Assembly (NCBI GenBank): GCA_902464295.1
Contig: CABQIW010000027.1
Span: 1-25,680 of the forward strand
DNA length: 25,680 bases
Reading direction: 5' to 3'
From: an uncultured Eggerthella sp.
GTDB taxonomy: Bacteria > Actinomycetota > Coriobacteriia > Coriobacteriales > Eggerthellaceae
The stretch's first letter is position 1. Each line of letters starts with the position of its first letter. The notes beneath the pieces were generated by a model, which did not search any database, was not told where the DNA came from, and was given only the letters and a program-made list of their open reading frames with translations. Both the position numbers and the translations under genes were made by a program. This document shows positions 1 to 7,380 of the stretch, piece by piece.

Positions 1-29
1 GAGAGAGACGTTTTGGAGAAGGGAATGCC

Positions 30-1064
30 ATGGAATACGTACCGCTCGGTCATTCAGACATCGAGGTTTCTCGCATCTGCATTGGCGGCATGAGCTTCGG
101 TGAGCCAGACACGTCCAATCACGAATGGACCATTAGCCCAGAAGATACTGAAAAGGTGATCAAGCAGGCCTTCGAAGGCGGCATCAACTATATCGACACT
201 GCCAACTGCTATTCCCATGGAACGAGCGAAGAATACATCGGACGAGCGCTCAAGAATCTTGGTATTCCGCGTGATGAAGTGGTGCTACAAAGCAAGGTGT
301 TCTTCAACGAAGGTGGCCTTTCCGCTGCCGCCATCGCCCGCGAGATCGATGGCACGCTATCGCGTTTGAAGACCGATTATCTTGATGTGTACATGATCCA
401 CCGCTTCGATTACAACACCCCTATCGAAGAGACCTTAGAGGCACTCGATGCGCTCGTCAAAGCCGGAAAGGTCCGCGCCCTGGGGGCTAGCGAAATGTTC
501 GCCTACCAGCTCCACAATCTGCAGGTGGCTGCCGAAGCGAACGGTTGGACGCAATTCACCAACATGCAGTGCCACTACAACCTGCTCTACCGTGAAGACG
601 AGCGAGAGATGATCCCCGTATGCCGCCAGTTCGACATGGCGATTACCCCTTACAGCCCACTGGCCTCGGGGCATCTGGTTCGCAAGACATGGGATTCTGA
701 TTCTCTTCGCAGTCGAACGGACCTTACCATGGCAGATAAATACAACAGAGCGAAGAGCTTGGATCTACCCATCATCGCGCGTGTTGCTGAACTTTCGGAA
801 AAGCGCGGCGTTCCCATGGCACAGATCGCCATCGCTTGGCATCTGAACAAGGGTGTCGAAAGCCCTACGCTCGGATTCTCGAAACCTGCGCGCGTTGACG
901 ATGCGCTGGCGGCCGTAAATATCAAGCTTACTGATGAGGAAATGGGCTATCTAGAAGAGCCCTACGTAGCCCATGAGCTTGTCGGGCCCATCGGAAGACC
1001 CGGCGAAAAGCCGTTGGCAGGCACCATCCGTCCCAGTTCAGTAAGCGAGATCAAAGAAGGGTAA
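30..1064 (+). CDS. Aldo/keto reductase family oxidoreductase
   Basis: A cytoplasmic NAD(P)H-dependent oxidoreductase of the aldo/keto reductase superfamily, expected to reduce aldehydes or ketones; its substrate cannot be read from sequence. The 344-residue length and the (beta/alpha)8 order fit the family. The four catalytic residues are visible: Asp56 and Tyr61 (in NYIDTANCYSHG), Lys89 (LQSKV) and His124 (YMIHRFD). The C-terminal stretch around GFSKPARVDDAL matches the cofactor-binding region. The ATG at 30 follows a GGAGAAGGG Shine-Dalgarno-like sequence at a suitable distance. It is the only plus-strand gene in the first 4 kb and faces the membrane acyltransferase-like gene convergently, so it is probably monocistronic. 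It resembles the general YhdN/Tas-like reductases more than a dedicated biosynthetic enzyme. Confidence 0.9.
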   Translation: MEYVPLGHSDIEVSRICIGGMSFGEPDTSNHEWTISPEDTEKVIKQAFEGGINYIDTANCYSHGTSEEYIGRALKNLGIPRDEVVLQSKVFFNEGGLSAAAIAREIDGTLSRLKTDYLDVYMIHRFDYNTPIEETLEALDALVKAGKVRALGASEMFAYQLHNLQVAAEANGWTQFTNMQCHYNLLYREDEREMIPVCRQFDMAITPYSPLASGHLVRKTWDSDSLRSRTDLTMADKYNRAKSLDLPIIARVAELSEKRGVPMAQIAIAWHLNKGVESPTLGFSKPARVDDALAAVNIKLTDEEMGYLEEPYVAHELVGPIGRPGEKPLAGTIRPSSVSEIKEG

Positions 1065-1093
1065 CGGGTAGGCATCGTCTCTTTGATCTACCC
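1049..1093. other. Hairpin-forming sequence at the end of the aldo/keto reductase gene
   Basis: GATCAAAGA (1049-1057) and TCTTTGATC (1080-1088) form a perfect 9-bp inverted repeat that spans the stop codon of the reductase gene. GGGTAG (1066-1071) and CTACCC (1088-1093) form a competing 6-bp pair. There is no T-tract, so this is not a canonical intrinsic terminator. It may be a 3' stabilising structure or an inefficient terminator. I see nothing else recognisable up to 1229. Confidence 0.35.
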
Positions 1094-1229
1094 TGTCAGC
1101 ACCTTTGATGAATCGGTCTTCAATGCGCTGAGCCATAGAGCTTAACGAGAGCCGCGCCAACGATCATCTGGCTGCTTTTTCCTCTAGCACGCTGCGCTCA
1201 GCACTGGTATGAATCAAGTACCGCAAACA

Positions 1230-2390
1230 TCACTTGCCGAACGAAGCGGGCAGATAACGGCTGGGGTAGACGATGAAGCCCAGCTTGCCGATGTGAGAGA
1301 GCACCCACATCACGAACACGGGCAGCGGATAACAGGCAATCAAGCAGGCGATCGCATTCACAGGAACCCAAACAGCTTCGAACACACCACCCACGTGGAA
1401 GCCAAGCGTGTAGAGACCGCAGAATACGAGCACACTCAGGATCTGGTGCATGAGCCAGATCGCCATAGTGTAGCGCGTGACGAACCCATAGAACCGTATT
1501 TGGTTTCCTCGCAAGAATCGAGCGGCCGAAAGCGAATAGAGCGCGAGCAATCCTAGCAATGTGAGCAAGCTCAGAAGCGCCGCTTCAGCCATGTTGAACG
1601 TGAGCAAAAGCGCGGCGAGGATGAAGAACGCGACCGTGAGACCCGCAGCAAGCACAGGGCGCACAAGACGCTTTGGCGCTTCGAAGGCGCACAGCGCGAT
1701 GCCAAGCACGAACCAGATCCAGTTATCCATGATGCCGAGCAGATAATACGGCATATGCACAGCCAAGCCAAGATCGCTAAGAACGACAGCGATCACCTTT
1801 GCAACGAGCGCACAGATGAGCAATACCCAAACCCTTCGCTTGGTCTGCGGCGTGTGCGTGATCACGTAGATGACAAGCAATATGATGAAATATCCAACTG
1901 GCCCAACGGGATGGATGAAGAGCGCGTGGGCCAGGTTCGAAACGGTGAACCCTGGCTGGCCCGCTGCAAGGCCGCTTGCCACAAGCCCCGGCTGCAACGA
2001 AGCCACACTTGTGGCAAGCAACGTGAGCACCAAAAAAGCCAGAAAAGGCACGAGCAACACGATGACCTCACGCCTGAGATACGCAACCGAACTCTTCAGG
2101 CTTACGACACGCTGATGCTTTTGATAGAGACAGCCCGCACCCAGATAGAACACGCCCAGCAGGAACGGAATGACCCAATGTGCGCCCCATGCATAGAACG
2201 CATTCTTCGGAATGACCCCCAGCGTGATGTACACGCCGAAGATATACCAGGCTGCAATGAGCAAGGTGGAGGTAGCTTCAGCGTTGAAGATCCAGGTGTC
2301 CTTCGCTGCCGCGGGCGCATGCCCATGCATCTCGCACGCCGAAACGTGCGAGCTCTTGGTGAAGTTGGTATGGGCATCGCTCGCTTCCAT
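1230..2390 (-). CDS. Integral membrane protein, acyltransferase-3-like
   Basis: A polytopic membrane protein of 386 residues from the proposed start, with about ten hydrophobic segments. That number and the C-terminal pattern TRYTMAIWLMHQIL recall the acyltransferase 3 family (OafA/WecH-like), which moves acyl groups onto cell-surface sugars or lipids. The usual N-terminal Arg and His motif of that family is not evident (the first membrane segment begins at IAAWYIFGVYI), so the assignment is tentative and the protein may be a divergent, non-catalytic member. The frame stays open back to 2522, inside the end of the upstream aminopeptidase gene. I prefer the ATG at 2390, which avoids that overlap; ATG 2330 is also possible, and neither has a strong ribosome-binding site. 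It lies 62 nt downstream of the aminopeptidase gene and may be co-transcribed with it. Confidence 0.6.
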   Translation of the reverse strand: MEASDAHTNFTKSSHVSACEMHGHAPAAAKDTWIFNAEATSTLLIAAWYIFGVYITLGVIPKNAFYAWGAHWVIPFLLGVFYLGAGCLYQKHQRVVSLKSSVAYLRREVIVLLVPFLAFLVLTLLATSVASLQPGLVASGLAAGQPGFTVSNLAHALFIHPVGPVGYFIILLVIYVITHTPQTKRRVWVLLICALVAKVIAVVLSDLGLAVHMPYYLLGIMDNWIWFVLGIALCAFEAPKRLVRPVLAAGLTVAFFILAALLLTFNMAEAALLSLLTLLGLLALYSLSAARFLRGNQIRFYGFVTRYTMAIWLMHQILSVLVFCGLYTLGFHVGGVFEAVWVPVNAIACLIACYPLPVFVMWVLSHIGKLGFIVYPSRYLPASFGK

Positions 2391-2452
2391 GCCTCGATTG
2401 TACCGATGCCGCCTTTGAAGCGAGCGTTGCGAGGAGTGCTGATACGAAATCG

Positions 2453-3904
2453 TTAGGCGCTCAAAAAGGCCTGGTAACCTTTGTAGGCTTCGTAGATATC
2501 TGCCTTTGACGTGACTTCCCAAGGGGAGTGCATGGAGAGCACCGCCACGCCCGAATCGATCACATTCATGCCGTATTTCGCGGGAATGTAAGCGATGGTT
2601 CCGCCGCCGCCCGCGTTCACGCGGCCCAGTTCGGCGGTTTGGTATTTCACGTTCGCATCATCCATGATCTTGCGGAGTGCTGCCATGTATTCGGCGTTCG
2701 CATCGTTCGATCCCGACTTACCGCCAGAGCCCGTGTACTTGTTGAACACGAGACCGCGTCCGCAATATGCGGAATTCTTCGGCTCGAAGACCGAGGCATA
2801 CGAAGGATCGAAGGCTGCGCTCACATCGGAAGAGAGCATCGAGGAATTCGCCAGGCAGCGGCGCAGGGCCAACTCATTCGAAGCACCCATCAAGTTGAGG
2901 ATCTCTGCCATGGTGTTCTCGAAGAACGCTGAGGTCATACCGGTAGCGCCAACGCTGCCGATCTCCTCCTTGTCCACCAGGATGCACACTGCTGTGCGCG
3001 TGGGGCTTTCAACGGCAAGCTGAGCCACCAGGCTCGTGTAAGCGCAGACGCGGTCGTCTTGACCATAGCCGATCACCATCGAGCGATCGAGCCCGCAATC
3101 GCGCGCGTCGCCCGCGGGAACTACCTCGATCTCCGCAGAAAGGAAATCTTCCTCTTCGATACCGTAGCGCTCAAGAAGCAACTGCATGATGTGCGCGCGG
3201 ACCGCTTCCTTCTGCGCGGTACTCGCGATCTGCTCTTCGTAGGTTTGCTCATTTTTGGCTGGCTTTGCTTCGCTGGCTTCTTCAGCATCTTCGATGATGA
3301 GCGGCTCGCTCCCGAACAGAACGTCGAGGCTTTCGCCTTCCACCACTTCCCTGCCATTCTTCTTCATCTGCTCTGCGCCCAAATGCGGCAGCAGGTCGGT
3401 CACGCAGAAGACTGGATCGGCTGGATCGTCGCCCAACGAGATATCGACCACGGTGCCGTCCTTCTTGGCCACCACACCCTTAAGCGCGAGCGGCAGCGCG
3501 ACCCACTGATAGTTCTTGATGCCGCCGTAATAGTGCGTATCGAGCAGCACGAAATCGGAAGCTTCGTAGAGCGGATTCTGCTTCAGGTCGAGACGCGGGG
3601 AATCGATATGCGCACCCAAGATGTTCACGCCCGCTTCGATGTCGTTCGTTCCGATCTGCACGAGCATGATCGCCTTGCCGTAATTGTCGATCCAAACCTT
3701 ATCGCCTGGTTTCAGCGCACGTTTTTCAGCGATCGCTTGGGCAAGCGGGACATAGCCAGCCTCGCTCGCAAGTTCGATAGCGCGCTTGGTGGCCAATCGT
3801 TCGGTCTTGCACTGAGAGAGGAAGCTCTTATAGCCTTCGCAAAGTTCGGTAAGTTCATATCTATCTTGATCGGTATAGGATTTCCATGCATTTTCGCGTT
3901 CCAT
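2453..3904 (-). CDS. M18 family aminopeptidase (zinc metallopeptidase)
   Basis: A cytoplasmic exopeptidase of the M18 (aspartyl aminopeptidase) family, which removes N-terminal residues from peptides with two metal ions and usually forms a dodecameric tetrahedral particle. Family hallmarks are present: the metal-ligand motif GAHIDSPRLDL (His99, Asp101), the GQDDRVCAY segment near 281-289, the KEEIGSVGATGM motif (Glu313, Glu314) and the C-terminal MHSPWE histidine. The 483-residue length fits the longer bacterial members. Residues about 203-225 form a Glu/Ala/Lys-rich insertion not needed for the fold. I chose ATG 3904 because AAAGGA lies 7 nt upstream; an in-frame ATG at 3934 lacks such a site. 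A good sigma70-type promoter lies upstream at 4018-4046. Confidence 0.92.
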   Translation of the reverse strand: MERENAWKSYTDQDRYELTELCEGYKSFLSQCKTERLATKRAIELASEAGYVPLAQAIAEKRALKPGDKVWIDNYGKAIMLVQIGTNDIEAGVNILGAHIDSPRLDLKQNPLYEASDFVLLDTHYYGGIKNYQWVALPLALKGVVAKKDGTVVDISLGDDPADPVFCVTDLLPHLGAEQMKKNGREVVEGESLDVLFGSEPLIIEDAEEASEAKPAKNEQTYEEQIASTAQKEAVRAHIMQLLLERYGIEEEDFLSAEIEVVPAGDARDCGLDRSMVIGYGQDDRVCAYTSLVAQLAVESPTRTAVCILVDKEEIGSVGATGMTSAFFENTMAEILNLMGASNELALRRCLANSSMLSSDVSAAFDPSYASVFEPKNSAYCGRGLVFNKYTGSGGKSGSNDANAEYMAALRKIMDDANVKYQTAELGRVNAGGGGTIAYIPAKYGMNVIDSGVAVLSMHSPWEVTSKADIYEAYKGYQAFLSA

Positions 3905-4017
3905 GATGGTCCTTTCGTTCCAGCTCGCAAACAAGCTTATTCGTTTCCCTGCGCCTCTTCAACGATCGCGCTCTTCTTGCGCCAAGGCGCATCGATCGAT
4001 AGCGTTCTCGCATCAAA

Positions 4018-4046
4018 AAAATAGTTAACCATTTGTTAGCAATCAA
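4018..4046 (-). promoter_or_regulatory. Promoter for the M18 aminopeptidase gene
   Basis: On the minus strand TTGATT (4041-4046) and TATTTT (4018-4023) are separated by exactly 17 bp, a sigma70-like arrangement. Transcription would start near 4011 and give a leader of about 105 nt before ATG 3904. A palindromic GTTAAC sits in the spacer and could be an operator half-site, but no regulator is implied by the sequence. Confidence 0.6.
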
Positions 4047-4186
4047 CCTTTTTATTGTTTCATGGAGTAGAATTCTACATCAAGGACGAACGCGCTCTGC
4101 CTGTGAGCGAGAAGAGCACAGAAGGGCTGCATACGTTCTTCGACTTGTATGAATCGATGATCGCATGCGCGATCGAAGAGGAGTGA
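4040..4186 (+). pseudogene. Short open frame or gene-end remnant before rubrerythrin
   Basis: A frame open from 4040 ends at TGA 4184-4186 and reads through residues such as EFYIKDERALPVSEK and GLHTFFDLYESMIACAIEEE. Its stop overlaps an ATG (TGATG), as in translationally coupled genes. There is no ATG near its beginning; only TTG 4055, GTG 4103 and a late ATG at 4157 could start it. The residue pattern looks like the C-terminal tail of a real protein, but I do not recognise the family. It may be a remnant of a lost gene, a small coupled ORF, or chance. Confidence 0.3.
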
Positions 4187-4191
4187 TGAAC

Positions 4192-4806
4192 ATGGCACAA
4201 CAAGTGCGCGATGAAATCCCAACGCCGGATAACTCGACCAACTTCAATGTTGCAGCAGACAGCGAAACGCCTGTAGGTACTACGCTCGATAACCTGAAAG
4301 CAGCTGTTAGCGGCGAGACGGGCGCTTCTGCAAACTATAGCGCTTTTGCTGATGCGGCAGAAAAAGCAGGCTATTCCCAGCTCGCAGCTCTTTGGCGTGC
4401 AACCTCTGCAGCTGAGCAGATCCACATCGCTATGGAGTACAACGCAGTTACGGCTGAAGATCCTGATTGGCCTCGTCCGGAAGTCACTGCAGGCACCGAT
4501 GCTCCTGCAGACCTGAACCTTATCTCTTCTGCTCAGGGCGAAATCTACGAGACCTCCGACATGTATCCTGCATTCATCAAGAAGGCTCAGGAAGAAGGCA
4601 ACAACGCGGCTGTTATGATCTTCACGCGCGCAAAGCTCGCTGAAGGCTATCACGCTGAAAACTACATGTGGGCATACAACAACATCGATACGCCCACCGA
4701 TGAGCACTTCTATCTCTGCCCAGTTTGCGGTTACATCCACCGCGGCAAAGACTTCGAGAAGTGCCCGATCTGCTTCACCCCTGCAGCGAAGTTCATCGAG
4801 TACTAA
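4192..4806 (+). CDS. rbr: Rubrerythrin family protein
   Basis: A non-haem di-iron protein that reduces hydrogen peroxide in the cytoplasm of anaerobes, with electrons passing through its rubredoxin-like centre. The 204-residue protein has an N-terminal tail of about 30 residues, then a ferritin-like four-helix domain with candidate iron ligands Glu42 (SGETGA), Glu75 and His78 (AAEQIHI), Glu117/Glu120 (GEIYE), and Glu151 and His154 (AEGYHAENY). The C-terminal rubredoxin-like module has Cys176/Cys179 (CPVCG) and Cys191/Cys194 (CPIC). ATG 4192 is preferred because GAGGAG (4178-4183) lies 8 nt upstream; the ATGs at 4165 and 4186 are too close to this site or precede it. A strong terminator follows, so the gene is likely monocistronic. 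Codon choice looks richer in GCT and GCA than the neighbours, which may reflect high expression. Confidence 0.92.
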   Translation: MAQQVRDEIPTPDNSTNFNVAADSETPVGTTLDNLKAAVSGETGASANYSAFADAAEKAGYSQLAALWRATSAAEQIHIAMEYNAVTAEDPDWPRPEVTAGTDAPADLNLISSAQGEIYETSDMYPAFIKKAQEEGNNAAVMIFTRAKLAEGYHAENYMWAYNNIDTPTDEHFYLCPVCGYIHRGKDFEKCPICFTPAAKFIEY

Positions 4807-4838
4807 GCCTTTGCGCTTAGGCGCACTCAAAGATTCTT

Positions 4839-4879
4839 GCAACCCCTGTGCTGAAAGCCAGCGCGGGGGTTGTTTGTTT
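4839..4879 (+). terminator. Intrinsic terminator of rubrerythrin
   Basis: GCAACCCC (4839-4846) pairs with GGGGTT (4866-4871) and the following bases, and an inner GCTG/CAGC stem (4850-4853 with 4859-4862) closes a short loop. It is followed directly by the T-rich GTTTGTTTA. The position, 33 nt after the rubrerythrin stop, fits a rho-independent terminator. Confidence 0.8.
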
Positions 4880-4986
4880 ATGGGTCGTTCGTTTGAGCTT
4901 GTAGGCTTATTGAAGAGAGGGTTAGCCGACCAGCTGCTTGATGCGCAACAAGAAGGGGTGCAGCGCTTGATCCTTCGTTATCCCTA

Positions 4987-5706
4987 TTACCAATCGAACG
5001 CCTCGCCCACGTTCATAGCGAGACAGTGATCCGCGGTTTTATCGAGTGCGCTCGGGTCGCGATTGATCACGATAAGGTTCTTGCCGTTGAAGAATTCAAC
5101 GAGACCCGCTGCTGGATAGACCACTCGCGAGGTGCCCGCGATGATGAGCGTTTCTGCTTGCGTGATATCTTCGACGGCTGCCTGTATGACCTGTTGATCG
5201 AGCGCTTCTTCATAGAGCACCACATCGGGGCGGATGATTCCCCCACATTCGCAATACGGCACACCGTCGGCTTCCATGATCGCATCAAGCCCATAGCGCT
5301 TACCGCACTTCATGCAATAGTTGCGATGGATGCTGCCGTGAAGCTCATGAACGCGCTTCGACCCCGCAGCCTGATGCAAGCCATCAACATTTTGCGTTAT
5401 CACGCTGCGAAGGATGCCTTGCTGTTCAAGTTCGGCAAGCTTCTTGTGCGCCTGGTTCGGCTTGGCATTTTCATGTACCATCTTTGCTTTGTAAAAATCG
5501 TAGAAGACATCGGGATGCGCTTCAAAGAACGAATGGCTCACGATCACTTCGGGCGGATAAGGATACTGCTGGTTGAATACGCCTTTCGCACTGCGGAAAT
5601 CGGGGATACCACTTTCGGTTGAAACCCCTGCTCCACCGAAGAACACTACGCTCTTCGGATCCGCTTCACTGACGATACGCCGTACTTCTTCAAGATCTTC
5701 GTTCAT
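4987..5706 (-). CDS. cobB: NAD-dependent protein deacylase, Sir2 family (sirtuin)
   Basis: A cytoplasmic sirtuin that removes acyl groups from protein lysines, consuming NAD+ and releasing nicotinamide and O-acyl-ADP-ribose. Its 239 residues show the NAD-binding motif GAGVSTESGIPDFRS (25-39), TQNVDGLH (104-111), the catalytic His123 in ELHGS, and the structural zinc cysteines Cys131, Cys134, Cys152 and Cys154. The C-terminal GTSRVVYPAAGL and VINRDPS segments complete the Rossmann fold. ATG 5706 follows GAGGAGG closely; an in-frame start at 5727 would overlap a palindrome and lacks this site. The upstream neighbour on the same strand is the binding-protein gene, but more than 200 nt with several palindromes lie between them, so separate transcription is likely. 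Confidence 0.93.
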   Translation of the reverse strand: MNEDLEEVRRIVSEADPKSVVFFGGAGVSTESGIPDFRSAKGVFNQQYPYPPEVIVSHSFFEAHPDVFYDFYKAKMVHENAKPNQAHKKLAELEQQGILRSVITQNVDGLHQAAGSKRVHELHGSIHRNYCMKCGKRYGLDAIMEADGVPYCECGGIIRPDVVLYEEALDQQVIQAAVEDITQAETLIIAGTSRVVYPAAGLVEFFNGKNLIVINRDPSALDKTADHCLAMNVGEAFDW

Positions 5707-5720
5707 GTTTCCTCCTCGCT

Positions 5721-5802
5721 GCCCCAAGGGGCTTACGCCTGAGGGGTGGTTGGGTCGACCCGCTTTCGTTACTCGATAGCCTGCAATATCTTGCAGGCTA
5801 TC
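5721..5802. promoter_or_regulatory. Cluster of three palindromes upstream of the sirtuin gene
   Basis: Three perfect palindromic elements lie within 82 bp: GCCCCAAGGGGC (5721-5732), GGGTCGACCC (5752-5761) and a 12-bp inverted repeat, GATAGCCTGCAA (5775-5786) with its complement (5791-5802) around the loop TATC. No T-tract follows the last hairpin in either direction, so it is not an ordinary terminator. The cluster ends just 5' of the sirtuin ribosome-binding site and may hold operator sites or leader hairpins. Confidence 0.45.
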
Positions 5803-5902
5803 TCGTGCACTGCGCTCCTTCGGACAGCCTATTATTCAAGAGTGTGGACTCAGAGTCGTCCAACCGCCCCACAGGCTCCGCCCCTTATGGCAACAACCGC
5901 CA

Positions 5903-5934
5903 AGATGACGAACTACCCGGTCTGTTCGTCATCT
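5903..5934. repeat. 3'-end stem-loop repeat, copy A (after the binding-protein gene)
   Basis: GATGACGAAC (5904-5913) pairs perfectly with GTTCGTCATC (5924-5933) around the loop TACCCGGTCT; an extra A-T pair makes 11 bp. The last stem base is part of the TAG stop codon of the minus-strand binding-protein gene. The same stem and loop recur at 18158-18186 and 25582-25612, both directly after stop codons. Relative to its gene, copy A is in the opposite orientation to the other two, and it lacks their downstream tail. Confidence 0.7.
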
Positions 5935-6982
5935 AGTATGAGCTGCCGATATATTCTTCCTGGAGGCGCGTGAGCGTGCCATCCTCTTCCATTGCTGCAA
6001 GCGCTTCATTGACCGCGTCTTTCAACTTGATGGATTCCGTTGGCAGCGCAATGCCATAAGCCTCCCCTGTCATGATGCGCTCGATGATGCGCATGTCCGA
6101 GAATTCGTGGGCGAGCAAATACTCTGCAACGGGAAGGTCGAGCACTACCGCTTGAACTTCTTTAGCTTGAAGCGCTTGAAGGCATTTGCGTGCGGTCGAA
6201 TACTCAACGATCAGCTTCTCATTCGTAAGCTCGCGCGCAGTCTGTGCGCAGGTGCTTCCCCTCACCACCGCGATACGCGTAGTCTCGGGATCGAACTCAG
6301 CCGTGCTTTCGAAGGTTACGGGTGCTTTTTCTTTCTCTGTTGTTTGAGCAGTAGAGGGCTTCACGAAACGCGGCAATGTTGTCTCCGTCGAAGTGCGCGC
6401 AGAAGATGTTGAAGAAGGCTGCTCTGCCTCCTTCATCGTAACGACCGCCTGGTTTCCCACGTAATACCAGCTGCTGAAGTCAACCTTCTCGTCCCGCTCT
6501 CCCGTGATAGCGAGCGCCGCAAGCGCGATATCGCCCTTAGGGTCAGGCTTCTCTTCTTCGCTTGCCGTGGCAGATGGCTCGCAGGCCAACGTCTCGATGA
6601 TCGTGTCGCGCGAGGTGGGCACCAGTTCGAGCGCAAGCCCCAACCGATTGGCCAGCTCCTCTGAAACAGCGATATCGTAGCCCCACATCGCTTCTGCCCC
6701 GCCATCGCTAAACGGAGGATACTCAGAAGAAACGAGCACTTTGAGCGTGCCCTTATCCATAAGCTCGCTCTCGTAGGCGTGCGTTTTCTCTTTGCCTTGA
6801 TCGCTCTGCGCACAACCGCTCATGAACGCACAAGCAATAAGCGCAGTACAGAGAAGCACCGCAAACGCCACTGCTCGCAAGACACGATGTCCGTGCGAAG
6901 CCTTGAGCGCTTGCACTCCATTTTGTGGCAACGATCCACTGATCGTAGCGAAGATATGCCTATGCTGCGGGGCGTGCTTCAA
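5933..6982 (-). CDS. Substrate-binding lipoprotein, amino-acid ABC transporter type (SBP_bac_3-like)
   Basis: An exported binding protein of the family-3 (polar amino acid) type, expected to be lipid-anchored outside the membrane. The N-terminus has basic residues, a hydrophobic segment (FAVLLCTALIACAFM) and a lipobox ending at Cys57 (MSGC). KGTLKVLVSSEYPPF, MWGYDIAVSEELA and DFSSWYYVG match the family core. Two insertions rich in Ser/Thr/Glu/Pro interrupt it, near residues 134-149 and 185-235; the second lies at the lobe crossover. No permease or ATPase gene is nearby, so this is an orphan. The start is uncertain: TTG 6982 has AAGGA 7 nt upstream but gives a long signal region, whereas GTG at about 6916 gives a more typical lipoprotein signal. 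It starts about 27 nt after yerC and is probably co-transcribed. Confidence 0.8.
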   Translation of the reverse strand: MKHAPQHRHIFATISGSLPQNGVQALKASHGHRVLRAVAFAVLLCTALIACAFMSGCAQSDQGKEKTHAYESELMDKGTLKVLVSSEYPPFSDGGAEAMWGYDIAVSEELANRLGLALELVPTSRDTIIETLACEPSATASEEEKPDPKGDIALAALAITGERDEKVDFSSWYYVGNQAVVTMKEAEQPSSTSSARTSTETTLPRFVKPSTAQTTEKEKAPVTFESTAEFDPETTRIAVVRGSTCAQTARELTNEKLIVEYSTARKCLQALQAKEVQAVVLDLPVAEYLLAHEFSDMRIIERIMTGEAYGIALPTESIKLKDAVNEALAAMEEDGTLTRLQEEYIGSSY

Positions 6983-7008
6983 AACCCGATCCTTCAACGA
7001 GCAAGACG

Positions 7009-7302
7009 TTACTGCTCGCTCGCCTTCAACACCTCAAGTGCCAACTGATAACCACCCGTGCCATAGTTGAGCGCTTTTGAGACACGCGCGATAGTGGTTG
7101 CCGAAGCCCCCGTTGTCTTCTCGATCGAAGCATACGATTCACCTTCGCGCAAAAGACGTGCCACTTCCAAGCGCTGGGAGGTGTCCTTAATCTCGCGGAT
7201 CGTGAAAAGATCTTCTAAGAGCGCGAAGATCTCATCGGGCTCATTCAGTCCCGCAAGCACATTCAACAGATCTTCGACTTCTCGGGTGCGTAGTTCGGAC
7301 AT
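7009..7302 (-). CDS. YerC/YecD family TrpR-related DNA-binding protein
   Basis: A 97-residue cytoplasmic protein of the YerC/YecD family, related in fold to the Trp repressor. The Trp-repressor-like helix-turn-helix spans about residues 43-80 and includes SQRLEVARLL, GESYASIEKTTGAS and TTIARVSKALNYG, the family signature. It probably acts as a dimeric transcriptional regulator; its effector and targets are not known from sequence. ATG 7302 is preferred because a purine-rich AAGAGAG lies just upstream; an in-frame start at 7332 would fall in the ilvE terminator. The binding lipoprotein gene follows after a few nucleotides, which makes that gene a possible partner or target. Confidence 0.88.
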   Translation of the reverse strand: MSELRTREVEDLLNVLAGLNEPDEIFALLEDLFTIREIKDTSQRLEVARLLREGESYASIEKTTGASATTIARVSKALNYGTGGYQLALEVLKASEQ

Positions 7303-7330
7303 ACTCTCTCTTCTCTCAAGACTACTCGAC

Positions 7331-7357
7331 AAAAAGAGCCCATTTAACAGGGCTCTT
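7331..7357 (-). terminator. Intrinsic terminator of ilvE
   Basis: On the minus strand AAGAGCCC and GGGCTCTT (7350-7357 and 7334-7341) form an 8-bp stem with an 8-nt loop, followed by a run of T (7331-7335 on the plus strand is AAAAA). It lies 24 nt after the ilvE stop codon and just before the yerC start, so yerC needs its own promoter or read-through. Confidence 0.85.
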
Positions 7358-7380
7358 CTATTTGCTATCAGGATAGATTA

